NCBI GenBank assembly: GCA_004525875.1
Contig: SPBQ01000162.1
Coordinates: forward strand, 1 to 5,745
Reading direction: 5' to 3'
DNA: 5,745 nucleotides
DNA from: Myxococcales bacterium
GTDB taxonomy: Bacteria; Desulfobacterota_B; Binatia; UBA1149; SPBQ01
Shown: positions 1-5,745 of the stretch, one piece after another
Layout of the letters: each line of letters starts with the position of its first letter
Position numbering within the stretch: the first letter of the stretch is position 1
Notes under the pieces: model-generated
Databases searched by the model: none
Told to the model about the DNA's origin: nothing
Seen by the model: the letters and a program-made list of their open reading frames with translations, nothing else
Position numbers and translations under genes: made by a program

Positions 1-1001
1 CCGTCTTCTTCATCCGCTCGTTCTTCGGGATCCGCAAGGCGTTCGAGCGCTCCCCGATCCCCGCCCGGCTGCTACCGCTCGTCGGCGGGGCGATCGTCGG
101 GCTGGCGCTGATCATATTCCCGCACATAGCTGCGAGCGGATACGATGTCATGAACACGGCCTTCCGGGGCGAGATGGGCGGCTCCCTGCTCCTCGCGCTG
201 GTGTTCGTGAAGATTCTGATGACGGGCGTGACGCTCGGGAGCGGGGGCTCCGGCGGCGTCTTCGCGCCGGCTATGTTCATCGGCGTCGCGTTTGGCGGCG
301 GCTTCGCCGAGCTCGTGAACTCAGTACTACCGGGAACGATCGGCGAACCGGGTTCGTTCGCGCTGGTCGGGATGGGGGCGTTCCTCGCGGGCGCTACACA
401 TGCCCCGATGACGGCGATCTTCCTCGTGTTCGAGCTCACGCGTGACTACAACGCGGTGCTCCCGGCGATGATCACGAGCGTCGCGGCCACGCTCGTCGCG
501 CGTCGCATGATGAACGACAGCATTGACACCTACGAGCTGAGCGAGCGCGGTCTCAACCTGCACGCCGGCCAGGAGGCTCACATCCTGCGCAAGCTGTACG
601 TCCGCAGCCTGGTCAGCAAGGACTTCGAGCCGATTCCCGAATCGATGCCCGTGACGGACTTCGTCCGGTACGTAACGAACAGCCACCACATGTACTTCCC
701 GGTCGTCAATAACGAGGGTGAGCTGAGCGGGATGGTGAGCCTTCAGGACCTGCGTGGCGTCCTGCTCGACTCGGAGGCCTGGCCCTACGTCGTGGTGGGC
801 GAGCTGGCTCACAAGGAGATCCGCAAGGTGAAACTGTCGGACACGCTCCACGACGCCATGCAGGTTATCGCCACGATGGGATGGGAACAGGTGCCGGTGG
901 TCGACGACGAGACCCAGAAGCGGGTGGTGGGAATGCTCAGGCGCTCAGATCTACAGGATTTCTACCAGAAACGCCTGCTTGCCAGGGAGCTCCACGGCTG
1001 A
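1..1001 (+). CDS. CLC-family chloride channel or Cl-/H+ antiporter with C-terminal CBS pair (5' partial)
   Basis: The gene is open to the left edge; the first complete codon is at 3, giving 332 residues before the TGA at 999-1001. The ATG at 150 is internal, because the reading frame upstream of it already encodes CLC-like membrane sequence. CLC proteins move Cl- across the membrane, as channels or in exchange for H+. The signature is the glycine-rich loop GSGGSGGVFAP (about 237-269), which matches the GxFxP anion-binding loop of CLC proteins. It is followed by a helix with GMGAFLAGATHAPMT and then RDYNAVLP, whose Tyr (codon 447-449) aligns with the Cl--coordinating Tyr445 of E. coli ClcA. 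The cytoplasmic tail carries two CBS domains (about 609-770 and 795-980), which in this family usually bind adenine nucleotides and modulate transport. The earlier selectivity motifs (GSGIP, GxExP with the gating Glu) lie outside the window, so channel and antiporter cannot be told apart. The hpnK-like gene starts 28 bases downstream and is probably co-transcribed. Confidence 0.95.
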   Translation, partial: VFFIRSFFGIRKAFERSPIPARLLPLVGGAIVGLALIIFPHIAASGYDVMNTAFRGEMGGSLLLALVFVKILMTGVTLGSGGSGGVFAPAMFIGVAFGGGFAELVNSVLPGTIGEPGSFALVGMGAFLAGATHAPMTAIFLVFELTRDYNAVLPAMITSVAATLVARRMMNDSIDTYELSERGLNLHAGQEAHILRKLYVRSLVSKDFEPIPESMPVTDFVRYVTNSHHMYFPVVNNEGELSGMVSLQDLRGVLLDSEAWPYVVVGELAHKEIRKVKLSDTLHDAMQVIATMGWEQVPVVDDETQKRVVGMLRRSDLQDFYQKRLLARELHG

Positions 1002-1029
1002 TATCCGCTGACTCCCTTTCTTCTCCGAC

Positions 1030-1881
1030 GTGGGCTCCAGAGCATTCATAATCACGGTCGACGATCTCGGTCGCTGGCCGGAAGTCAACGATGCCGTAAT
1101 GGCCGGCTATGATGCCGGGATCGTTACCAGCGCCGGGCTGCGGGTAAGCGCGCCGGACTCGGATTCGGCCATGGTCTCGTGCGGCATGCGGCCGAACCTC
1201 GGCGTCGGACTCCATCTCGTACTGTGTGACGGGCAGTCGACGCTACCGCACCGGCACATTCCCAACCTCGTCGACAGCAGCGGGAACTTCGTCTCCAGGC
1301 CGCTCGAGGCCGCCTGGCTGTACCGGCGCCGCGGCGGTATGCGCGCGGAGCTCAAGGCCGAGATCCGCGCGCAGATCGAGCGGTTCCTTGCGGGTGGGCT
1401 GTTCCTGAGCCACATCTCCGGCCACTACAATCTTCATCTCCAGCCCGCGATCCTGTCGATCATCAAGGAGCTGGCCGTCGACTACCCGATCTCGGCGATC
1501 CGCAAACCCGTCACGCAGCTGTGGCGATCGTCGCAACCGCTGACGATGTCACCGTTGCAGCGGTTCGCGGAGCGCTCGTTGGTGAGGCCCGTGCTCCGCT
1601 GGGGCCGGGCACGCCCGGGCGCCTTCCTGGGGCCGAACCGCGTGGCGTTGCTGGCAGATACGAGACCCGTGACCGAGGATGTCGTTGCTCGTCGGCTGCG
1701 CTCGGCGGGCCGCGTTGTGACCGAGTTCGTTTGTCACGCGGGATCACTCGAGCCGCAGTACGACGGGATCGGCGAGCTGGCGGTCGTCACGAGCCGGCCG
1801 GTGCGCGAGGCGATCGAGCAATCCGGCCTCGAGCCGATCTCGTATCGTGACCTCGCCGAGGGCACCGCGTTCGCGACGTGA
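1030..1881 (+). CDS. hpnK: HpnK-like hopanoid-associated carbohydrate deacetylase (YdjC/ChbG family)
   Basis: A 283-residue soluble protein. The family removes N-acetyl groups from amino sugars; HpnK is associated with deacetylation of the N-acetylglucosamine on glycosylated hopanoids. Motifs seen: TVDDLG at residues 9-14 (family TADDFG, metal-binding Asp), GVGLHLVL at 58-65 with His62, LPHRHIPNLVDSSGNF at 72-87 (typical of the HpnK branch), HISGHYNLHLQP at 128-139 with His132 in the second metal-ligand position, FVCHAG at 233-238, and a C-terminal SYRDLA at 271-276. Length and motif order fit HpnK well. The start is the GTG at 1030: an in-frame TGA at 1009-1011 rules out anything further upstream, no other ATG, GTG or TTG lies between, and it places the DD motif at the usual distance from the N terminus. 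No Shine-Dalgarno sequence precedes it, so translation may depend on coupling to the upstream clc gene. Oddities: the usual HKHFHLHP segment reads HYNLHLQP, and no other hpn gene is visible. A ChbG-like enzyme acting on another amino-sugar compound is the alternative. Confidence 0.8.
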   Translation: MGSRAFIITVDDLGRWPEVNDAVMAGYDAGIVTSAGLRVSAPDSDSAMVSCGMRPNLGVGLHLVLCDGQSTLPHRHIPNLVDSSGNFVSRPLEAAWLYRRRGGMRAELKAEIRAQIERFLAGGLFLSHISGHYNLHLQPAILSIIKELAVDYPISAIRKPVTQLWRSSQPLTMSPLQRFAERSLVRPVLRWGRARPGAFLGPNRVALLADTRPVTEDVVARRLRSAGRVVTEFVCHAGSLEPQYDGIGELAVVTSRPVREAIEQSGLEPISYRDLAEGTAFAT

Positions 1882-1899
1882 GCCGTCTGGAAACGATGT
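1882..1899. other. Convergent intergenic gap without a visible terminator
   Basis: Eighteen bases separate the hpnK-like TGA from the mgtE TAG. No GC-rich hairpin with a T-tract is seen for either direction. A weak GACG...CGTC pairing (1875-1889) has only four base pairs. Transcripts from the two sides probably overlap at their 3' ends unless another termination mechanism acts. Confidence 0.6.
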
Positions 1900-3252
1900 C
1901 TACAAGAAAAGCGTCAGAAGCCCGAGGAAGATGAAGAAGCCGAGCATGTCGGTGCCGGCCATGACCAGTCCCGAGGAGGACACGGCCGGGTCGACTCCGA
2001 GCAGCTTCAGCCCGATCGGCACGAGACTGCCGAGGCAGGCCGCGATGAGCAGGTTCACGACGAGCGCTCCGCCCAGCACCAGACTGAGCGAGGCGTCGCC
2101 CCGCCACACGTAGACCGCGCCGCCGGCGATCGCTCCGAGCACTGCCCCGTTGACGAGAGCGACCGCTAGCTCGCGGCCGAGGATCCGCAGGGCGTTGCGT
2201 GGCTCGACGTCACCGAGCGCGAGACCGCGGACCATCAACGTAAGCGTCTGCATGCCGGCGTTGCCCCCCTGGCTGGCGACGATCGTCATCAGAGCGGCCG
2301 CGATCGCGATGGACTGGATCGTTGCCTCGAACATCGCGATGGTAGCGACGCTGACCGAGGCGGTGACGAGGTTCAGCGCCAGCCAGGGCAGGCGGCTGCG
2401 AATGCCGGCGAGCGGACCCGAGAACGTGACCGGCTCGTCGCCGATGCCGGCCAGGCGCAGCATGTCCTCGGTGGCCTCCTCTTCGATGACGTCGATGATG
2501 TCGTCGATCGTAATACGGCCCACGACGCGCGCGTTGCCGTCGAGGACGGGCACAGAAACCACGTCGTACTTCTCGAACAGGTGGGCGACTTCTTCCTGAT
2601 CCAGATCGGTGCGGACCGAGATCACGTCCGGTTCCATGATCTGGTCGGCGAGAGTGAAGTCGCTGGCGAGGATGAGCCGGCGAAGCGGTATGTAACCGGC
2701 GAGCTTGTCGTCGCTGTCGGACACGAAGACGGTATGGATATCGTGGAACTCCTCGCCGTGTTGTCGGATGTACTCGGTGATCTCCTTGACCGTACTGTCG
2801 ACGGAACAGACCGCGACCTCGGTCTTCATGATTCCGCCGGCCGCGTCCTTCGGGTAAGAGAGCAGCTCCTCGACGTCGCGTCGGGTCTCGGGAGTCGCGC
2901 GATGGAGGAGTGTGCGCTGGCGTGCGGTCGGCAGCTCGGCGACGACGTCGGTGGCGTCGTCGGTGTCGAGCTGCTCGAGGATCGCCGCGAGCCGGGCGTC
3001 CGAAACACGATCGTGGAGCAGGCTGCGGGTCTGCTCGCTCAGGTCACGCAGCACCTCGCCGGCATGCTCGGTCGTGAGGACGCGGAAGAGGCGCGCGGCC
3101 GCGTCCGCGTCCTCCAGGGACTCGATCACCTCTGCCAGATCGGCCGGGTGCATCGCGGCCGCTTGTCGGGCCAGGCGTGCGTCGTTGCCGTCCCCGAGCA
3201 GCGACAGGATACCCTCCCTCTGCGCGTCGTCGTTGTCCGCGAGCGTGCTCAT
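1900..3252 (-). CDS. mgtE: Magnesium channel/transporter MgtE
   Basis: A complete 450-residue MgtE, the usual length for the family. It is an inner-membrane, Mg2+-gated Mg2+ channel. Domains in order: an acidic helical N domain (about residues 20-137), CBS1 (about 139-197), CBS2 (about 203-258, ending ITIDDIIDVIEEEATEDM), a plug helix, and a pore region with about five membrane helices (about 285-308, 311-340, 360-383, 388-417, 425-449). Pore signatures are GGNAGMQTLTLMVRGLALGD (329-348), PIGLKLLGVDPAV (412-424) and TDMLG, whose Asp435 corresponds to the pore Asp432 of Thermus MgtE. I chose the ATG at 3250-3252: the frame stays open upstream to 3744, but that extension lies inside the glycosyltransferase gene and has no family similarity. 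The upstream stop is only 10 bases away, so the gene is probably expressed in the same operon. That leaves no room for a Mg2+-sensing M-box leader directly upstream, and no clear ribosome-binding site is seen. The intact acidic N domain and CBS pair suggest gating by Mg2+ at the protein level. Confidence 0.97.
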   Translation of the reverse strand: MSTLADNDDAQREGILSLLGDGNDARLARQAAAMHPADLAEVIESLEDADAAARLFRVLTTEHAGEVLRDLSEQTRSLLHDRVSDARLAAILEQLDTDDATDVVAELPTARQRTLLHRATPETRRDVEELLSYPKDAAGGIMKTEVAVCSVDSTVKEITEYIRQHGEEFHDIHTVFVSDSDDKLAGYIPLRRLILASDFTLADQIMEPDVISVRTDLDQEEVAHLFEKYDVVSVPVLDGNARVVGRITIDDIIDVIEEEATEDMLRLAGIGDEPVTFSGPLAGIRSRLPWLALNLVTASVSVATIAMFEATIQSIAIAAALMTIVASQGGNAGMQTLTLMVRGLALGDVEPRNALRILGRELAVALVNGAVLGAIAGGAVYVWRGDASLSLVLGGALVVNLLIAACLGSLVPIGLKLLGVDPAVSSSGLVMAGTDMLGFFIFLGLLTLFL

Positions 3253-3262
3253 TGCGAGATCG

Positions 3263-5023
3263 TTACCGGCGCGCCTCGACGAGGAGCAGAGGCTCGCGTC
3301 TCGGACTGTCACCGTACGTGTGCCGGGCGATGACCCGGATGTCGTAGATGATTGCCCTGCCGCCGTCGCGCGTACCCGAAGCGGCATCGGCCTCGAGCGC
3401 GGCGAGTCGGGACTCGGCGACGAGGAACCACAGCCGGCCGACGTTGCGACCGGCGCCGACCGCCTCGATCGTGTCGACGACCGGGACGGCGCGGCCGGCG
3501 TAGTATGCGGCCGCGGGCCGGATGTACTCCAGGTACTCGAACCGCCCGTAAAATGACAGCGGTTCATCCGGTCGGATGCGCGAGCTCGCGGGCTGGAGTA
3601 AGGCCCGTAGGCTGAGCCGCGCGGCGAGCTCGGGCAGCACCGTCGTCCCCGCGGTTGCGGCGGTGGAGGCCACCAGCACGGCCACGAGCGAGAAGGCCGC
3701 CACCGGCTTGCCTGCTCGTCCGGCCCCCACGAGTGCGGCCGCAAGCGCGATCGCCGCTAATGCCCAGGCGCTGCACAGCCCCCTGTGGGAGGCGATGGCG
3801 GCGGAGACGGCGGACAGGTTGGCCGCGTCGTTCGCGCTCAGCACCGGCACCAAGCCCTCGAGCGCGGAGACCGACGAGGCCTCGAGCAGCACTGCCGAGG
3901 CTGCAAGGACGACCAGCCCCGCCGGCAGCACCACCGCCACGGTCGGCAATGAGAGGCGCGGTGCCACAGGGATGGTGTGGACGAAGCGCGCGGCGAACCA
4001 GCGCCCGACGAGCAGCGCCAGTGCGGGGTAGCACGAGAGCAGGTAGATGCTGCGCTTGGAGCCCGCCAGCGAGTAGACGGCGACCGTCAGCCCGACCCAG
4101 ACGAGCGCGAAGAGCGTCCCGTCGCCGGCGAGCCGGCCACGGCGGCGCCAGGCATCGAGCACGGCTGGAAACAGCAACGGGCTCCAGGGTGCGAACCCGG
4201 CTAGCAAGGCGGGGCCGTAGAACCAGAACGGTTTGACGTGTCCCGCGCCAACGCCCTCGGCGTCAAGAACACGCAACAGGTTCTCCTTGAGAAGGTGCTT
4301 CTCGACGAATAGCGCGCCGCCCTCGAGGGCGGCGGGGACGTACCACACCAGCGGAACGACGACCGCGAGCGCCATGGCTGGCACGTTCAACACACGCGGC
4401 TGGGCCAGCGTTCGTAGCTCGCCGCAGACGGCGAGATAGACGCAGACCACGCCGACGGGAAGCAGGAGGCCGATCGGTCCCTTGGCGAGAACGCCGGCCG
4501 CGGCGGCGAGCCAGAACGCGACCGGGAGGCGCCTGCGGCCGCGGGCCCATGCCCGTTCGAACGCCAGCAGCGAGACGCTGACGGCAGCCGCGAGTGTCAT
4601 ATCGACGCGCGCGATCGTCGATGCCTGAAGCCACAGGAAGCTCGTGGCGAGAACCACCGCGGAGACCAGCGCGGCGCCGGCGCCCGAGGTACGCAGCGCG
4701 GTTGCCGCTGTCAGCCCGATTACGAGGCTAGAGGCCGCGATCGAGGGAACGCGCACGCTCGCTTCGCTGACGCCGCCGGACGCCGCGCTCGTGATCAGTC
4801 CCAGCCAGTGGAACAACGGAGGCTTGGACTGGATCTCACCGCGAGCGTGCAGCGGGAGGATCCGATTGCCGGTCGCCGCCATCTGCTGGACGACGAGCGC
4901 TTCGCGAGGCTCTCCCTTGGTGAAGAACGGTACATCGACGATGGCCGTTGCCATCACGGCTGCGGCTGTCACGATGATCGCTGCGAGCGCCGCGTGGACC
5001 GAGGTTGTGCCGGCCGTCTGCAT
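3263..5023 (-). CDS. GT39/ArnT-like polytopic membrane glycosyltransferase
   Basis: A 586-residue membrane protein of the ArnT/PMT (GT-C) superfamily. Members transfer a sugar from a polyprenyl-phosphate carrier to an acceptor such as lipid A, another lipid or a protein, on the periplasmic face. Motifs in order: GEPREALVVQQM at 37-48 in the first periplasmic loop, SKPPLFHWLG at 66-75, RVPSIAA at 91-97, ARVDMTLA at 138-145, LAKGPIGLLLP at 179-189, GHVKPFWFYGPALLAGFAPW at 261-280, and GSKRSIYLLSCYPALALLVG at 321-340. About 12-13 hydrophobic helices run from residue 10 to about 458, followed by a mostly soluble tail (about 470-586). The start is the ATG at 5021-5023; it is the only ATG or GTG between the upstream in-frame TGA (5072-5074) and the first helix, and an AGGA lies nine bases before it. 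The catalytic Asp of ArnT (in DE.R) is replaced by Gly37, leaving Glu38; this GEPRE form is, as I recall, seen in a bacterial GT39 subgroup. Donor and acceptor cannot be read from the sequence. The gene sits between the papain-like gene and mgtE. Confidence 0.9.
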   Translation of the reverse strand: MQTAGTTSVHAALAAIIVTAAAVMATAIVDVPFFTKGEPREALVVQQMAATGNRILPLHARGEIQSKPPLFHWLGLITSAASGGVSEASVRVPSIAASSLVIGLTAATALRTSGAGAALVSAVVLATSFLWLQASTIARVDMTLAAAVSVSLLAFERAWARGRRRLPVAFWLAAAAGVLAKGPIGLLLPVGVVCVYLAVCGELRTLAQPRVLNVPAMALAVVVPLVWYVPAALEGGALFVEKHLLKENLLRVLDAEGVGAGHVKPFWFYGPALLAGFAPWSPLLFPAVLDAWRRRGRLAGDGTLFALVWVGLTVAVYSLAGSKRSIYLLSCYPALALLVGRWFAARFVHTIPVAPRLSLPTVAVVLPAGLVVLAASAVLLEASSVSALEGLVPVLSANDAANLSAVSAAIASHRGLCSAWALAAIALAAALVGAGRAGKPVAAFSLVAVLVASTAATAGTTVLPELAARLSLRALLQPASSRIRPDEPLSFYGRFEYLEYIRPAAAYYAGRAVPVVDTIEAVGAGRNVGRLWFLVAESRLAALEADAASGTRDGGRAIIYDIRVIARHTYGDSPRREPLLLVEARR

Positions 5024-5067
5024 GGCCGGTGATCCTAGCAGGTTGTAGGGAAAGTCGGATCGGGGCC
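5024..5067 (-). repeat. Imperfect inverted repeat between the papain-like and GT39 genes
   Basis: GGCC (5024-5027) can pair with GGCC (5064-5067), and GATCC (5031-5035) with GGATC (5057-5061). This leaves a small internal loop (3 bases against 2) and a 21-base terminal loop. In the minus-strand mRNA it would fill the 48-base gap and bury part of the AGGA ahead of the glycosyltransferase start. There is no U-tract, so it does not look like an intrinsic terminator. Nine interrupted base pairs could be chance in GC-rich DNA. Confidence 0.3.
5033..5036 (-). promoter_or_regulatory. Candidate ribosome-binding site for the GT39-like gene
   Basis: AGGA on the minus strand, nine bases upstream of the ATG at 5023. 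It is the only Shine-Dalgarno-like sequence before any of the three complete genes. The overlapping TAGGAT (5033-5038) also resembles a -10 box, but no fitting -35 element is visible, so I prefer the ribosome-binding-site reading. Confidence 0.4.
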
Positions 5068-5071
5068 GTGC

Positions 5072-5745
5072 TCAGCTCGGCTTGTGGATCAGTTCAGGGC
5101 GAACCGAAGAATGAGTCCGAAGCGTGGCCGGTTCCGTCGGCGCTTGCCCGTTGCCATCGGTTGCCGTGGCGATGGCGGGAGAGGACCAGCGGATCTTCTT
5201 GTAGTCGAACTCACGGGGATTGTCGGTCGCGACCTTGACGATCGCGAAGTATGGCGACAGATCGAAGTCACGGGGCGTCACGAACGACGGATCGCACGGA
5301 ACGAAGACGCCGGTGTCGAACACGGTGCGGCGTGGCTGTCGCCTGCTAGCAGAGAGCCACTCGGGGATGCGGCGGCGTACGCGGCCGCCGTCCGGTACCG
5401 GCTCGGCGACCCCGGCGACGGTGATGAGCGGCTGAATCGGGTAACGCACCTTCTGGAACGCCATCGCGATCTGCGTCGAGCAGACCATTTCCTTGGACAG
5501 ACGTCCAGAGGTTTCGAGCACACGCCGTTGCCAGCGCTTCGGCATGATCTCGACGGGCAGAAAGTACCAGAGCAATGACTGGATGTGGTCGCGATTGTAG
5601 GGGCTGCCGATCTGGGAAATCACAGTGTCGAGGACCGTGCTCAGATCGCCGGGGCGCAGGTTGATCGGTCGACAGATCCGCAGGTTGTGGTTGACGTACT
5701 TCGATAGCGGTGAGGCCGTCACGCCGTCCTCGACGTTGGCCTCGA
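5072..5745 (-). CDS. YiiX/YaeF-type permuted papain-like amidase (5' partial)
   Basis: The gene runs off the right edge. Seven codons upstream of the GTG at 5720-5722 remain open (about EANVEDG) and match the family's 'GVxxxPLxxY' segment, so the GTG is not the true start. The visible part is about 223 residues. The family (Pfam YiiX/C92) has a circularly permuted NlpC/P60-papain fold with the catalytic His before the catalytic Cys; it is thought to hydrolyse amide or ester bonds in envelope lipids or peptides, but substrates are mostly unknown. Seen here, numbering from the GTG: a strand HNLRICRP (12-19), a helix LSTVLDTVISQIGSPYN (27-43), and MVCSTQIAMAFQ (79-90) with the putative nucleophile Cys81 (codon 5480-5482). 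A tail of about 135 residues follows, including VTPRDFDLSPYFAIVKV (148-164); this segment resembles longer family members. The catalytic His and any signal peptide are outside the window. The stop is 48 bases before the glycosyltransferase start, in the same strand and frame. Confidence 0.75.
   Translation of the reverse strand, partial: EANVEDGVTASPLSKYVNHNLRICRPINLRPGDLSTVLDTVISQIGSPYNRDHIQSLLWYFLPVEIMPKRWQRRVLETSGRLSKEMVCSTQIAMAFQKVRYPIQPLITVAGVAEPVPDGGRVRRRIPEWLSASRRQPRRTVFDTGVFVPCDPSFVTPRDFDLSPYFAIVKVATDNPREFDYKKIRWSSPAIATATDGNGQAPTEPATLRTHSSVRPELIHKPS

Noticed and set aside
327..851. A 174-codon minus-strand open frame inside the CLC gene
   Set aside because: Antisense to well-conserved CLC and CBS sequence, with a His/Arg/Glu-rich composition and no recognisable domain.
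2581..3333. A 250-codon open frame on the plus strand opposite mgtE
   Set aside because: It lies wholly over the N and CBS domains of a clear MgtE and the end of the GT39 gene, and resembles no family. Long antisense open frames are expected from GC-rich codon use.
3253..3744. Upstream in-frame extension of mgtE to a start at 3744
   Set aside because: The extension overlaps the glycosyltransferase coding region and reads as Arg/Ser/Pro-rich low complexity; the ATG at 3252 gives the normal 450-residue MgtE.
3564..4236. Arg/Ala/Pro-rich open frames overlapping the GT39 gene on both strands (also 4263-4634)
   Set aside because: Composition typical of off-frame GC-rich translation; the GT39 frame carries all the family motifs.
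5033..5038. TAGGAT as a -10 promoter box giving a near-leaderless glycosyltransferase mRNA
   Set aside because: No acceptable -35 element is found 16-18 bases upstream, and the same bases serve better as a ribosome-binding site within an operon.
5072..5074. Readthrough of the TGA fusing the papain-like protein to the glycosyltransferase, which share a frame
   Set aside because: The 16 intervening codons encode nothing recognisable, there is no SECIS-like or readthrough context that I can see, and the ATG at 5023 gives a normal GT39 N terminus.
5084..5578. A 164-codon plus-strand open frame opposite the papain-like gene
   Set aside because: Arg/Asp-rich with no family signature; the minus-strand frame has the conserved Cys-Ser motif and the stop-to-start order expected of an operon.

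Overview
The window holds five protein-coding genes packed almost end to end, with no RNA gene, insertion sequence, CRISPR array or gene-free stretch over 50 bases. It comes from a GC-rich bacterium. A hopanoid-type deacetylase (HpnK) and an ArnT/GT39-type membrane glycosyltransferase suggest an envelope carrying glycosylated lipids, which fits a Gram-negative or hopanoid-making lineage. The sequence does not fix the phylum; a little-cultivated soil or sediment lineage is only a guess.

Layout: two genes read rightward. The first is the C-terminal part of a CLC-family chloride channel or Cl-/H+ antiporter with two CBS domains, cut by the left edge and ending at 1001. The second is an HpnK/YdjC-type carbohydrate deacetylase (1030-1881). 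They are 28 bases apart and probably co-transcribed. Three genes read leftward from the right edge: a YiiX/YaeF-type permuted papain-like amidase (5' end off the right edge, stop at 5072), a GT39/ArnT-like glycosyltransferase (5023-3263) and the magnesium channel MgtE (3252-1900). The gaps are 48 and 10 bases, so they form a likely operon. The two groups converge with only 18 bases between stop codons.

How they may work together: three proteins act at or near the envelope. The glycosyltransferase should move a sugar from a polyprenyl-phosphate donor to a lipid or other acceptor, HpnK should remove an acetyl group from an amino sugar, and the papain-like protein may cut an amide or ester bond. 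The other two are ion-transport proteins carrying CBS pairs, one for Cl- and one for Mg2+. A shared role in envelope glycolipid remodelling plus ion homeostasis is an inference from proximity. Each family is known, and I found no convincing wholly new system. The best leads are the altered signature of the HpnK-like protein, its possible link to the glycosyltransferase, and a possible hairpin over the glycosyltransferase start region.
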